From Pseudomonadota bacterium (lineage in GTDB: Bacteria > Pseudomonadota > Gammaproteobacteria > JAKAQQ01): a DNA stretch of 64,000 nucleotides. A model generated the notes under the pieces. The model made no database searches, was not told the DNA's origin, and saw only the letters and a list, made by a program, of their open reading frames with translations. Shown here piece after piece: positions 22,118 through 31,623 of the stretch (its first letter is position 1; the number at the start of each line of letters is the position of its first letter). The translations under genes were made by a program, and so were the position numbers. The DNA is taken from NCBI GenBank assembly GCA_027365475.1, contig DAHXNI010000007.1, positions 53,734 through 117,733 of the forward strand, given 5' to 3'.

Positions 22118-22217
22118 CCGGAGTGAGCCCGAGAACCGCAAATCCCTGGGATTTCAGTCGCAGGAGTGAGGAGGGGTTCTCACCACGCAAAATTGGTACC
22201 AAAAACAATTTAAACCG

Positions 22218-22223
22218 TATAAT
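22218..22223 (+). promoter_or_regulatory. -10 box of the GlyGly-CTERM protein gene
   Basis: A perfect TATAAT 38 bp before the start at 22262, in an AT-rich stretch; GGTACC lies 17 bp upstream of it and TTGGTA 19 bp upstream. A GGAGG ribosome-binding site precedes the ATG. Confidence 0.55.
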
Positions 22224-22261
22224 CCCTGCAGTCGAAGGCACGCGATTGTGGAGGAATCTAC

Positions 22262-24073
22262 ATGCGACACCCAAAATCTCACTTCAGGTTTATAGTCCTG
22301 CTCGTTCCCCTGTTGATCATGATCCCGCTCACGGTCAAGGCCGCAACCGGACTCTATTCCAGTATGACCACCCTGACTGCTCCGGTACCCACCAGCGGGG
22401 ATGAGTACAGCAACGGTGGCAGTTGCGATGGAAACGTTGCGCTTTCCGACAACGGATCTATCGCTGTGGTGGGCGATCCCTTCGCCAGTGTCGGATCATT
22501 GAGTAGGGCTGGACAAGTCTATTTTTACAGGTACCTCAATAATCAGTGGAAGGAAGTCCAGGCAATCCCCGACCCCGGGAACACTTCTTACGACAACTTC
22601 GGAATCTGTATCGTGCTTTCGGCTGACGGTACAAACGCCCTGATCGGTTCCGACGCATCGGTCAATGGGCAGCTGCGCGCCGGTAAAGCCTATCTCTATA
22701 CCTTAAGTGGCGGGATCTGGTCCGAAAGTCATGAATTCGATGACCCGCTCGCGATTTCAGGCGATTCCTTCGGGAGTGGGGGCGGCTTGGGAATCTCGGC
22801 CAATGGCGAGACACTGCTCATCTCCGCAGTCGGCACAAGCGTAAACGGGGTTACGGATGCGGGAGTGGTTTATCTCGAAAGCCTGATCAACGGGCAGTGG
22901 GTCCAAGCCACTCTGGCCGATCCTGACGATACCGCCTACGACGATTTTGGAGATGCGCTCGCGCTCACACCGGACGGATCCACGGCGTTGATCGGCTCTA
23001 AAGCACCGGTCAATGGACAGTCGGACGCCGGTAAAGCCTATCTCTACAGCATCTCAGGTGGGCAGGCGAGCGAAACGCACGAATTTGATGATCCCCTGGC
23101 TGCCAACGGAGATCATTTCGGTTATGCGGATGATTCGCTTTCAGCGAACGGTGAAACAGCCCTGATCGGGGCATGGGGAACGGACGTGAACGGTGCGGAC
23201 GGTGCGGGCCAGGCTTATATCTTCCACGACACAAACGGCGTCTGGAAGGAGACCCAGGCGCTTCCCGATCCGAACGGCTTGGCCGGGGATAGCTTCGGCT
23301 TTCCGACCGCGCTCTCCGACAATGGGGAAATCGCGCTCGTGGGCTCCGATGCCACGGTGAACGGAATCAGCGGTACAGGTCAATTGTACCGTTTCGATCT
23401 CACAGGGGGCCATTGGAGCCTCGTCGATACCCTGACCCCGACCAACCCCAATCAAAGCAATTTTTCATACAATGGATTCGCCATGTCGGGTGCGGGGGAT
23501 ACGGTTCTTGTCAGTGATCCCAATGCAACTGTGAATGGCCTGAGTAATGCGGGTGCGGCATACCTCTATCAATCCACTGTGAATCTCGGGATCGGGATCA
23601 CTACTAGCCAGAACCTCATTTCAAGTGTGGACGCGGAAGCGCTTGAGTTGAGCGTCATGAACCTTGATCCGCTGGCTTCGGCGGGCGATGTGACCGTCAC
23701 GGATACGATACCAACCGGCCTCAGGTTTATTGGCGCCAATCCGGACGGAGGGCAATGCTCGGCTTCGGGGGGGACAGTCACATGCACGCTCCCAACGCTT
23801 CTTCCGGTCGCCGCCGATACAATCTGGTACCCCACGCTCTGGGTTCAGGCGACCCAAAATAGCGGCTCGGTGATCGATCAGGCGAGTGTATCCAGCAACG
23901 AGAAAGACCCGAACCCTGCAAATAACCAAGCCTCGGCCACGATCTCCCTGATTCCGCCGCCCGCTCCTTCCGGAGCCGGTGGTGGCAGCGGCAGCTTTGG
24001 TGCCGTGGCACTCCTCGTACTTATGGGTTTTTTTGGCGTACGGCAAAAACGGGCGAGAACCAGCGTCGCTTGA
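22262..24073 (+). CDS. Exported FG-GAP repeat protein with DUF11-like domain and GlyGly-CTERM tail
   Basis: 603 residues. An N-terminal signal segment (FIVLLVPLLIMIPLTVKA) is followed by about seven repeats of roughly 50-60 residues containing GDSFG, ALSDNGE, ALIGS and AYLY motifs, as in FG-GAP/beta-propeller proteins. A DUF11-like domain near 455-560 has VTDTIPTGLRFIG, GGTVTCTLPTL and DPNPANNQASATI. The tail is PPAPSGAGGGSG, a hydrophobic run and QKRAR, matching a GlyGly-CTERM sorting signal, so it is probably surface-attached after rhombosortase cleavage. It lies between dnaA and rpmH, which are normally adjacent. Function unknown. Confidence 0.85.
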   Translation: MRHPKSHFRFIVLLVPLLIMIPLTVKAATGLYSSMTTLTAPVPTSGDEYSNGGSCDGNVALSDNGSIAVVGDPFASVGSLSRAGQVYFYRYLNNQWKEVQAIPDPGNTSYDNFGICIVLSADGTNALIGSDASVNGQLRAGKAYLYTLSGGIWSESHEFDDPLAISGDSFGSGGGLGISANGETLLISAVGTSVNGVTDAGVVYLESLINGQWVQATLADPDDTAYDDFGDALALTPDGSTALIGSKAPVNGQSDAGKAYLYSISGGQASETHEFDDPLAANGDHFGYADDSLSANGETALIGAWGTDVNGADGAGQAYIFHDTNGVWKETQALPDPNGLAGDSFGFPTALSDNGEIALVGSDATVNGISGTGQLYRFDLTGGHWSLVDTLTPTNPNQSNFSYNGFAMSGAGDTVLVSDPNATVNGLSNAGAAYLYQSTVNLGIGITTSQNLISSVDAEALELSVMNLDPLASAGDVTVTDTIPTGLRFIGANPDGGQCSASGGTVTCTLPTLLPVAADTIWYPTLWVQATQNSGSVIDQASVSSNEKDPNPANNQASATISLIPPPAPSGAGGGSGSFGAVALLVLMGFFGVRQKRARTSVA

Positions 24074-24279
24074 ACCGGAATTGCAACCCCCCCCCACCCG
24101 CGCGTGTCTACAGAGGGCAGGGTGGGGGCTGCGGAGCATCCCGGTCACGCGTGCGGATTTCCGGCTTCTGTCCGATAACGAGGGAAAACCAAGTCCAACG
24201 GACCACCTGACGTATGCTCCAACGAGGCACCTTCCGGATCGGTTTTCGGAAACACCGGCCTGCCTGGTGTGGCACAATA

Positions 24280-24308
24280 TTGAGTTCTGGGCCCAACCAA
24301 CGTAGAAT
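24280..24308 (+). promoter_or_regulatory. Promoter of rpmH-rnpA
   Basis: TTGAGT (24280-24285), 17 bp, TAGAAT (24303-24308), about 67 bp before rpmH. Upstream, from 24074, about 200 bp contain no gene; a CCCCACCC/GGGTGGGG dyad just after the preceding stop might form a hairpin but has no T-run. Confidence 0.55.
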
Positions 24309-24374
24309 GCCTTTCTTTTGGGTGTCAGTCGGGATTCGGGGTACCCCGGATTCTGGAATATCGGGTATCCGGCC

Positions 24375-24509
24375 ATGAAACGAACATTTCAACCAAGCAA
24401 TCTCCATCGCAAGCGGACTCACGGCTTCCGTGCCCGTATGGCGACCCGCCAGGGCCGGGCGGTTCTCAAATCCCGGCGCAAAAAGGGTCGGCTCCGTCTG
24501 ACTCCCTGA
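24375..24509 (+). CDS. rpmH: 50S ribosomal protein L34
   Basis: 44 residues, [20 protein letters not shown] with the ending [11 protein letters not shown]; entirely typical of L34. It is the first gene of the conserved rpmH-rnpA-yidD-yidC-mnmE cluster. The ATG at 24375 is the only start that fits the family. Confidence 0.98.
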   Translation: MKRTFQPSNLHRKRTHGFRARMATRQGRAVLKSRRKKGRLRLTP

Positions 24510-24525
24510 AGGGGCTGTCATCCAA

Positions 24526-24861
24526 GTGGGCCGTTCTGGTCGATTGACCCGGCCTCAAGAGTTCAAGCGCGTATTCGACCACGGTCGAAAAGTGCACGGC
24601 CGGTTTTTTGCGGTGTTCGTGAACCCAAACGAGCGCGACGAATCGAGGCTCGGCCTAGCGATATCCAGACGATCAGCCGGGAATGCGGTTCGGAGAAATT
24701 TGATCAAACGCCAGGCTCGACACTCGTTCCGGATGTCGTCGGGAGCCGGATCCCAGAGGGTTGATGTGGTGCTCATAGCCAAAGCGATCGGACAGACGGC
24801 CTCCCGTGCTGACCTTTACCAGGATCTCGTGATGCTGTGGAACCGGGTGCAACCATGCTGA
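24526..24861 (+). CDS. rnpA: Ribonuclease P protein component
   Basis: 111 residues from a GTG. The RNR signature region reads SRRSAGNAVRRNLIKRQARHSFR, with FFAVFVNPN before it. RnpA assists the RNase P RNA in maturing tRNA 5' ends. It overlaps yidD (24855-24861). The usual central KKxxGxAVxRNxxKR pattern is slightly altered (SRRSAGNAVRR). Confidence 0.95.
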   Translation: MGRSGRLTRPQEFKRVFDHGRKVHGRFFAVFVNPNERDESRLGLAISRRSAGNAVRRNLIKRQARHSFRMSSGAGSQRVDVVLIAKAIGQTASRADLYQDLVMLWNRVQPC

Positions 24862-25112
24862 AGCGCGCCCTGATTGGCCTGATCGGGTGGTATCAACGCT
24901 GGTTCAGTCCGCTGTTAGGTGATCACTGCCGGTTCGAACCTTCCTGTTCCGAATACGCGCGCGCGGCACTGACCGAATGGGGCCTGATCCGTGGCGCGGC
25001 ACTTATCATCTGGCGCCTTGTGCGCTGCCAGCCCTTCTGCAGGGGTGGGCTGGATCCCGTCCCGCGCGCACCGGATGCGCGCCAGAAATCGCTTGGTATT
25101 CCCCATGGATAA
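24855..25112 (+). CDS. yidD: Membrane protein insertion efficiency factor YidD
   Basis: 85 residues with GWYQRWFSPLLGDHCRFEPSCSEYARAAL, the YidD signature with its conserved cysteines, and WRLVRCQPFCRGGLDPVP. It is thought to help membrane protein insertion alongside YidC. The ATG at 24855 overlaps rnpA, and the 3' end overlaps yidC by 8 bp. Confidence 0.95.
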   Translation: MLKRALIGLIGWYQRWFSPLLGDHCRFEPSCSEYARAALTEWGLIRGAALIIWRLVRCQPFCRGGLDPVPRAPDARQKSLGIPHG

Positions 25113-26772
25113 CCGCCGTCTGTTCCTGTGGTTGAGCCTCGCGGCGCTGGTTTATCTCATGTGGAATGCCTGGGAGCTCGAGTTCGCAGTCCCCCCTCCG
25201 AAACCGAGTGCCCCACCCACGCTGATGCACCACGCCGCTCCTCTGGTGAATCCGAGTTTCCTCAAATCTTCTGTGGAAACCCCGCCTTTGGCTCCGGCCC
25301 GGAGCGCCCGTACCCAAGTCACAGTCCGGGTACGGACGGATCTCTACCGGGCGCGGATCGATCTTGTGGGCGGTCGGCTCGCAAGTGTGGATCTTTTGCG
25401 CTACCCCCAGAAACTGAGTGCTGAAAGCCCGCCAGTTCATTGGCTCGAGGATCAGGGTGCCCGTCGCCTGTATGCGGTGTCGACCCTCGTGTCGCGCGGA
25501 ACCTCTTCGGCACCGGGCCTCCAAGGCCAGTTTGTGGCGCCCCATCAGAACTTTGTCCTGGAAAAGGGAGCCCGACGTCTGGTCGTCCCGCTGGTCTGGA
25601 AGCATCAGGGTGTCACGGTCATCGAGCAGTGGATTTTCCATCCTCAAAGCTATGTGATCACCGTCAAGACTCGACTGGTGAATGGCACCCGTCGCCCCTG
25701 GCAAGGGGCACCCCTTCTCGGAATCGATTACGGGCACCCACCGATTCACAGTTCTTTTTTCGACCGTTTTTTGCCCAATCATTTCATCTACCATGGTGCT
25801 GCCTATTACAACGGGCATGGCTACCACGAACTTTCCCCCGCCCACATCCAGAAAAAGAAGTTTGACCTCGAAGCCACAGGCGGCTGGCTTGCCTACACCA
25901 ACCATTATTTTCTCGTTGCGCTTTTGCCACCCCGTACACGTACCTGGCGCTATTACGCGCTCCCGCGCACGCAAACGCGCTACTGGCTCGGCGCACTCGG
26001 ACCGGTCAACAGTGTGCTTCCCGGCGGAGGGGCGAACTGGACGGCCAGACTCTATGTGGGTCCGAAAAGGCAGCGTCGGCTCACGACTGTCGCGCCGGGC
26101 CTCTCTCGGACAGTCGACTACGGTTTCCTGTCGATCCTCTCGCGACCGCTTTACCTCCTCCTCGCCTGGATCGAACACGCGGTCGGCAACTGGGGAGTCG
26201 CCATCATCCTTCTCGTGCTTCTCATCAAAATCATTTTTTTCCCGCTGCAGCATACGAGCGGTCGATCGATGGCGCGGATCCGGGCCATCCAGCCTCGCAT
26301 CAAGGCCATTCAGGAACGCTTCAAGGGTGATCGCGAACAGAGCTACCGCGCAACGCTTGAGCTTTATAAAAAGGAAAAAGTTAACCCGGTCTCGGGCTGC
26401 CTGCCCATGCTGCTCCAGTTCCCGATCTACATTGCCCTCTATTGGGTTCTCCTCGCGAGCGTGGAACTTCGTCATGCGCCCTTTGCACTCTGGATACACG
26501 ATCTTTCCGCACCGGATCCGCTTTACATCCTGCCGGTCCTCTATGCGGGCACCATGCTGGTCCAGCAATGGGTTAATCCGCAGGCCGCGGGAATGGACAA
26601 GCACCAGCGGCGTATCTTGATGGTGATGCTGCCAGTCATGTCCCTCCTCTTCGGCAGCGTGATGCCGAGTGGGCTTGTGCTCTACTGGGTGGTGAGCGGT
26701 CTGTTTGGGATCGGACAGCAATGGCATATCAACCGGGTCGTTCTGCGCGAGGCGGCGAAAGCCCATCGCTGA
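25105..26772 (+). CDS. yidC: Membrane protein insertase YidC
   Basis: 555 residues. It begins MDNRRLFLWLSLAALVYLMW (first membrane segment), followed by the large periplasmic beta-sandwich domain (about 60-345). The conserved C-terminal insertase core has VAIILLVLLIKIIFFPLQHT, the positively charged cytoplasmic loop, NPVSGCLPMLLQFPIYIALYW, and the last segments ending in GIGQQWHINRVV. It inserts proteins into the inner membrane with or without SecYEG, and its clients include the Fo subunits encoded in the same window. Confidence 0.96.
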   Translation: MDNRRLFLWLSLAALVYLMWNAWELEFAVPPPKPSAPPTLMHHAAPLVNPSFLKSSVETPPLAPARSARTQVTVRVRTDLYRARIDLVGGRLASVDLLRYPQKLSAESPPVHWLEDQGARRLYAVSTLVSRGTSSAPGLQGQFVAPHQNFVLEKGARRLVVPLVWKHQGVTVIEQWIFHPQSYVITVKTRLVNGTRRPWQGAPLLGIDYGHPPIHSSFFDRFLPNHFIYHGAAYYNGHGYHELSPAHIQKKKFDLEATGGWLAYTNHYFLVALLPPRTRTWRYYALPRTQTRYWLGALGPVNSVLPGGGANWTARLYVGPKRQRRLTTVAPGLSRTVDYGFLSILSRPLYLLLAWIEHAVGNWGVAIILLVLLIKIIFFPLQHTSGRSMARIRAIQPRIKAIQERFKGDREQSYRATLELYKKEKVNPVSGCLPMLLQFPIYIALYWVLLASVELRHAPFALWIHDLSAPDPLYILPVLYAGTMLVQQWVNPQAAGMDKHQRRILMVMLPVMSLLFGSVMPSGLVLYWVVSGLFGIGQQWHINRVVLREAAKAHR

Positions 26773-26788
26773 TTCGGGCGGTTGGCGT

Positions 26789-28135
26789 GTGAAAAACGAG
26801 CGCGATCCGATTGCCGCCTGGGCCACGGCACCTGGGATCGGTGCCGTCGGGATCGTTCGTTTGAGCGGTGAGGGGTGTTACGCAATCGCCGAGCGTGTCG
26901 TCGGCAGTCTCCCCGCAGAACGGAAGGCCTCCTTGAGATCGTTTCGTGCTCCTGACGGAAGCCTCATCGATACTGGAGTGGTGATCCGGTTTTGCGCGCC
27001 ACGCTCTTTCACGGGGGAAGATCTCATCGAGTTTCAGGGTCATGGCAGCCCGGTCGCGATCGAACACCTCCTTGAGACGCTACAGCGATTGGGGGCCAGG
27101 CAGGCACGCCCCGGGGAGTTTTCTGAACGCGCCTTCCTGAACGGTCGCATGGATCTCACGCAGGCTGAAGCGGTTGCCGATCTCATCTCGGCGGAAAGTC
27201 GCGCGGCTGCATCCGCCGCCCTGCGCTCGCTCACCGGACATTTCTCCGAGGCACTGCGCGAGCTTCAATCCGGCCTTGAATCGATTGAAGTCGAGGTCGA
27301 GGCCGCGATCGATTTTGCGGGCGAGGAGGTGTCGATTCCGGAATCGTCCGCTTGGCTTGATCGTCTTCAGGACCTTCAGCACAAGGTGGTTGCGCTTCTC
27401 GCCCGCAGCCGCGCGGGACTCGCACTCAGGCGCGGCTGCGTGGTGGTACTGGCGGGCCCGGTCAACGCCGGCAAATCGACCCTTTTCAACCGGTTTTTGG
27501 GAGAGCCGCGTGCCATTGTGACACCCGTTCCCGGGACGACACGCGATTGGCTTGAGGCAGATTGGGTACTCGATGGATTGAGAGTGCATGTGATCGATAC
27601 CGCCGGACTTCGGGAGAGTGACGACCCGATCGAAATGGAGGGTATCCGACGGACGCAAAGCGTCCTCCAGCGCGCCCATCTCATTCTTTATGTGGTCGAT
27701 GATGGACAGGGTTGGCGGGAAGCGGACGAGATCCGGTTTGCCACACTTCCCAAAGGAAGTGTGGCCTGGAAGGTTTACAGCCAAATCGACCGGACGGGAA
27801 GACGACCGGGCAAGGTGGACGCGGATGCTTATGCGGTTTCAGCCGAGACGGAAGCCGGCCTTCTGGAACTCAAAGAGGCCATCTGGATCTTTGGGCAACC
27901 GCAAACGACTTTGGCCGGCGATGTGGTCATGGCGAGACAGCGCCATCTGGATGCCTTGGAACGCTGCCTAGGGGGGCTGGAACACGCGCTCTGGGCAGAG
28001 CAGAGGGGCGATGCACTCGAGCTCGTGGCGGAGGAACTCCGTCACGCCCGGCAGGCGCTGGGTGAGATATTGGGACAACGGTCGACGGAAGAGCTCTTGG
28101 GCGCTATTTTTGCCACGTTTTGTATCGGAAAATGA
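26789..28135 (+). CDS. mnmE: tRNA uridine-5-carboxymethylaminomethyl modification GTPase MnmE
   Basis: 448 residues from a GTG (VKNERDPIAAWATAPGIGAVG). Folate-binding N-domain, then the G domain: LAGPVNAGKSTLFNRFLG (G1), PVPGTTRDWLE (G2), DTAGLRES (G3). The C-terminal CIGK is the invariant MnmE ending. The NKxD motif is poorly conserved; the expected region reads YSQIDRTGR. MnmE works with MnmG at wobble U34. The start follows the yidC stop by 16 bp. Confidence 0.95.
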   Translation: MKNERDPIAAWATAPGIGAVGIVRLSGEGCYAIAERVVGSLPAERKASLRSFRAPDGSLIDTGVVIRFCAPRSFTGEDLIEFQGHGSPVAIEHLLETLQRLGARQARPGEFSERAFLNGRMDLTQAEAVADLISAESRAAASAALRSLTGHFSEALRELQSGLESIEVEVEAAIDFAGEEVSIPESSAWLDRLQDLQHKVVALLARSRAGLALRRGCVVVLAGPVNAGKSTLFNRFLGEPRAIVTPVPGTTRDWLEADWVLDGLRVHVIDTAGLRESDDPIEMEGIRRTQSVLQRAHLILYVVDDGQGWREADEIRFATLPKGSVAWKVYSQIDRTGRRPGKVDADAYAVSAETEAGLLELKEAIWIFGQPQTTLAGDVVMARQRHLDALERCLGGLEHALWAEQRGDALELVAEELRHARQALGEILGQRSTEELLGAIFATFCIGK

Positions 28136-28229
28136 AGCGCTGCGAGTCTGTCCCGGGACCGTCCCAGGATTGTGCCGGTTGCAGGCGGCTCGACTATCAT
28201 AGATTGAGCTAAAGTGGTGGGTGTAAGAC

Positions 28230-30161
28230 GTGCGGAGCGAACAACGAGATAATCCGGGCTCCGTCTTCGACGTCATCGTTGTCGGAGGCGGTCACGCCGG
28301 TGCGGAGGCGGCCCATGCGGCGGCCCGGATGGGTTCGCGCACCCTCCTTTTGACCCAGAATATCGAAACACTGGGGCAAATGAGCTGCAATCCTGCGATC
28401 GGCGGGATCGGCAAAGGCCATCTCGTCAAGGAAATCGATGCGCTGGGTGGGATCATGGGTCAGGCCGCGGATCGGGCCGGTATTCATTGGCGTACTCTCA
28501 ATGCCAGCAAAGGCTATGCCGTGCGGGCGACGCGCGCCCAGTGTGATCGGGCGCTCTACCGTCAGGCCGTGCGCGGGAGAATCGAGTCGACGCCCAATCT
28601 GCGGCTTTTCCAACAGACAGCGGGCGATCTTTTGGTCGAAGGCGACCGGGTGATCGGGGTGGAAACCGAGATGGGGATCCGGTTTTACGCCGAGACGGTG
28701 GTGCTCACGGTGGGAACCTTTCTCGGCGGACGGATTCACGTGGGCGAAACCCAAACCGCGGGGGGGCGGTTCGGGGATGCACCTTCCAACCGCCTCGCCC
28801 TAAGGCTCCGGGATCTCGATTTGCGCGTTGGCCGGCTCAAGACCGGCACGCCCCCCCGACTTGACGGCAGGAGTGTCGATTTCACGTGTCTCACGGTTCA
28901 GCCGGGGGAATGGCCCGCGCCTTATTTCTCATTTCATCCGGGGCACCCGGATCCCGTGCGGCAGGTGAGCTGCCATCTCACCTATACCACTCCCGAGACA
29001 CACGAGGTGATTCGTAAAAATCTCGACCGTTCTCCTCTGTTCACCGGTGCGATCGAAGGCGTGGGTCCCCGCTACTGCCCTTCCATCGAAGACAAGGTAA
29101 CCCGCTTCGCCGAACGCACGCGGCACCAGATTTTCCTTGAGCCAGAAGGACTGAACACACCGGAACTTTATCCCAATGGCATCTCGACCAGTCTTCCATT
29201 CGATGTCCAGCAGGCGTTCGTTCGGACCATCCCGGGGTTTGAGCGCGCGCATCTGACCCGACCGGGGTATGCCATCGAATACGACTACTTCGACCCCCGC
29301 GATCTCGACTGCTCGCTCGAGACCCGGCGTATTCGAAACCTTTTTTTCGCGGGCCAGATCAATGGCACCACCGGTTATGAGGAAGCGGCCGCACAGGGGC
29401 TCATCGCCGGCATCAATGCCGCACGGAGAGTTCAGGGAGAGGCTCCCTGGGTCCCCAGGCGCGAGGAAGCGTATCTCGGCGTGCTCCTCGACGATCTTAC
29501 GGTCCGCGGAACCAAGGAGCCGTACCGCATGTTCACGAGCCGCGCAGAATACCGGCTGTCGCTGCGCGAAGACAACGCGGACGAGCGTCTCACACCGCGT
29601 GGACGCGAGTTCGGATTGATCGATGAGGATCGTTTTCGGGCTTTTGAAATAAAAAGCCGCGCACTGGTGTCCGAGCGCGAACGGCTGGATAGGCTTATGG
29701 TCAATCCACGGGATCCAGAAGTCCGGTCGGTGGCGGCAGAGCTCGGTATCCGGATCGAGGAAGCCCTCCCGGCGGCGGATTTGCTCAGACGGCCCGAGAT
29801 GAGCTACGAGCGCCTCATGACTTTCCCGGGTGTGGGCCCTGGAGATGAAAGGATCGGGCTCGGTGTCGAAATCAGGATTCGCTATCAGGGCTATCTCGAA
29901 CGGCAGCGGAGCGAGCGCATCCGGCTCGAGCGGGAAGGCTCGCGTGCATTCCCGGAGCGTTTCGACGGTGCTCGCGTTTCCGGGTTGTCGCGTGAACTCG
30001 CTGAGAAGCTCACTCTGGTGCGCCCCCGTACCCTGGACGAGGCCGCAGCGATTCCGGGCATGACGCCCGCAGCCCTGTCGCTGCTTCTGATCCATCTGCG
30101 TCGCTTGGAGGAAGGCTGTGCACCGACTGATTCAGCCTCCCAGGGAGGCGCCCACCGATGA
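28230..30161 (+). CDS. mnmG: tRNA uridine-5-carboxymethylaminomethyl modification enzyme MnmG (GidA)
   Basis: 643 residues. The FAD-binding motif is [21 protein letters not shown] at the N-terminus. [32 protein letters not shown], the [14 protein letters not shown] block and [19 protein letters not shown] are all GidA signatures. Partner of MnmE. In most bacteria rsmG follows, but here rsmG is more than 12 kb downstream. The 3' end overlaps the glutathione peroxidase gene by ATGA. Confidence 0.96.
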   Translation: MRSEQRDNPGSVFDVIVVGGGHAGAEAAHAAARMGSRTLLLTQNIETLGQMSCNPAIGGIGKGHLVKEIDALGGIMGQAADRAGIHWRTLNASKGYAVRATRAQCDRALYRQAVRGRIESTPNLRLFQQTAGDLLVEGDRVIGVETEMGIRFYAETVVLTVGTFLGGRIHVGETQTAGGRFGDAPSNRLALRLRDLDLRVGRLKTGTPPRLDGRSVDFTCLTVQPGEWPAPYFSFHPGHPDPVRQVSCHLTYTTPETHEVIRKNLDRSPLFTGAIEGVGPRYCPSIEDKVTRFAERTRHQIFLEPEGLNTPELYPNGISTSLPFDVQQAFVRTIPGFERAHLTRPGYAIEYDYFDPRDLDCSLETRRIRNLFFAGQINGTTGYEEAAAQGLIAGINAARRVQGEAPWVPRREEAYLGVLLDDLTVRGTKEPYRMFTSRAEYRLSLREDNADERLTPRGREFGLIDEDRFRAFEIKSRALVSERERLDRLMVNPRDPEVRSVAAELGIRIEEALPAADLLRRPEMSYERLMTFPGVGPGDERIGLGVEIRIRYQGYLERQRSERIRLEREGSRAFPERFDGARVSGLSRELAEKLTLVRPRTLDEAAAIPGMTPAALSLLLIHLRRLEEGCAPTDSASQGGAHR

Positions 30162-30655
30162 ACGCGCTGGATTCGATCCGCATTCGTTCCCTCGCGGGCG
30201 AACCCCTGTCGCTCACTGACCTAGGCGGTCAGGTTTTGCTTATCGTCAATGTCGCAAGCCGTTGTGGCTATACCCCTCAATACGCGGGGCTCGAAGCGCT
30301 CTATCGCAAATATCGGATGCAGGGATTCACGCTCATCGGTGTGCCCTGCAACCAGTTTGGCGGTCAGGAACCGGGTACGGCATCTGAAATCGAGACGTTC
30401 TGCCGCACCCATTACGAGGTGAGTTTCCCGCTCACCGAAAAGATCGAGGTCAACGGACCCGGCCGTCACCCGCTTTATCGCTGGCTCACGGATCCCGCGC
30501 AGGGTCATCCTGGCGATATCCGCTGGAACTTTGAAAAGTTTCTGATCGGGCGTGAGGGCCGGGTCGTGGCACGCTTTGCCTCCGACGTGAGCCCGGATGC
30601 ATTCGCACCCGAACTGGCCCGCTGGATCGCTCAGCCGGATCGAGGTGCTGAGTGA
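30158..30655 (+). CDS. Glutathione peroxidase family protein
   Basis: 165 residues with the catalytic triad in place: Cys in [12 protein letters not shown], Gln in [13 protein letters not shown] and Trp in [14 protein letters not shown]. The nucleophile is Cys, not selenocysteine, and such bacterial enzymes often use thioredoxin. It reduces peroxides in the cytoplasm. It is coupled to mnmG by an ATGA overlap and to the next gene by TGATG. Confidence 0.95.
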   Translation: MNALDSIRIRSLAGEPLSLTDLGGQVLLIVNVASRCGYTPQYAGLEALYRKYRMQGFTLIGVPCNQFGGQEPGTASEIETFCRTHYEVSFPLTEKIEVNGPGRHPLYRWLTDPAQGHPGDIRWNFEKFLIGREGRVVARFASDVSPDAFAPELARWIAQPDRGAE

Positions 30656-31623
30656 TGCGCGGGAGCCCGACCGCACCCACCGGTCTTGACCACTGGGATG
30701 AAGGGATTCATGCGATCGACTCGCGGTATGTGCGTTTGGGCCTGATGGCGAGCCATCTCCTGGTCCGATCGGGCGAAGCGGCGTTCGTCGATGTCGGTTC
30801 GAACGATTCGGTTCCCCATCTCATGCGCGCGCTTGATACGCTTGGGATCGACGCCGCATCTGTCCGGTTCCTGTTTTTGACCCACGTGCATCTCGACCAT
30901 GCGGGCGGGGCGGGACGCCTCGTCCGCGAATTGCCGAATGTGGAAGTGCTGGTCCACCCGCGCGGCTTGCGTCACATGGTTGACCCCGCCAAACTCGAGG
31001 CGGGTACGCGCGAGGTCTATGGGGATGCCCTCTTCGAGCAACTCTACGGCCGGATCATTCCGATACCCGAGACCCGGATCCGAAGTGTGGCCGATGGGGA
31101 AGTCGTCGTGCTCGGCGGATCCGAGATCGAAATCTGGCATACCGAGGGTCATGCCCGTCACCACTTCTGCCTTTGGGACCGCTCCAGCCATTCGGTTTTC
31201 GCCGGAGACAACTTTGGCATCGCTTATCGTGCGCTTGAAACCGATCGGGGACGCTTCATTTTTCCGACCACCACGCCAACCCAGTTCGACCCGGAAAAAG
31301 CCATCCAGTCCGTGGACCGCATCATGTATAGCCGACCCCGGCGCATTTTCATCGCGCACTACAGTGCCCTTGAGGATGCCCTGGATGAGCTGGCGTTAAC
31401 CCTCAAGGCCGAACTGGCCCACTATGTGGCCGTCGGGCGGGAGTTTGCCGATTCGCCCAAACGGCGCGCGGCCATTCACGAAGCGCTCCGGGACCATACC
31501 GCTGAGCGACTGGTACAACACGGCGTGCCTGATTCCAAACGCGCACTCGAAGACCTGCTCCAGTTTGATCTCCAGTTGAATGCGGCTGGAGTCGACGACT
31601 GGATGGCGAACCCGCACCGGTGA
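30655..31623 (+). CDS. Metallo-beta-lactamase-fold hydrolase
   Basis: 322 residues. The metal-binding motif THVHLDHAGG is near 84, a further His lies in WHTEGHARHHF, Asp in FAGDNFGI and His in IAHYSALED, so the metal site of the superfamily appears complete. The C-terminal 80 residues are helical and unlike glyoxalase II. Substrate unknown. A GTG one codon upstream could be the start. It is coupled to the gpx gene in front and to the oxidoreductase gene behind (GTGA). Confidence 0.85.
   Translation: MRGSPTAPTGLDHWDEGIHAIDSRYVRLGLMASHLLVRSGEAAFVDVGSNDSVPHLMRALDTLGIDAASVRFLFLTHVHLDHAGGAGRLVRELPNVEVLVHPRGLRHMVDPAKLEAGTREVYGDALFEQLYGRIIPIPETRIRSVADGEVVVLGGSEIEIWHTEGHARHHFCLWDRSSHSVFAGDNFGIAYRALETDRGRFIFPTTTPTQFDPEKAIQSVDRIMYSRPRRIFIAHYSALEDALDELALTLKAELAHYVAVGREFADSPKRRAAIHEALRDHTAERLVQHGVPDSKRALEDLLQFDLQLNAAGVDDWMANPHR

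Noticed and set aside
25006..26826. Minus-strand ORF of 606 codons opposite yidC
   Set aside because: Antisense shadow of yidC created by high GC at third positions; no family resemblance.
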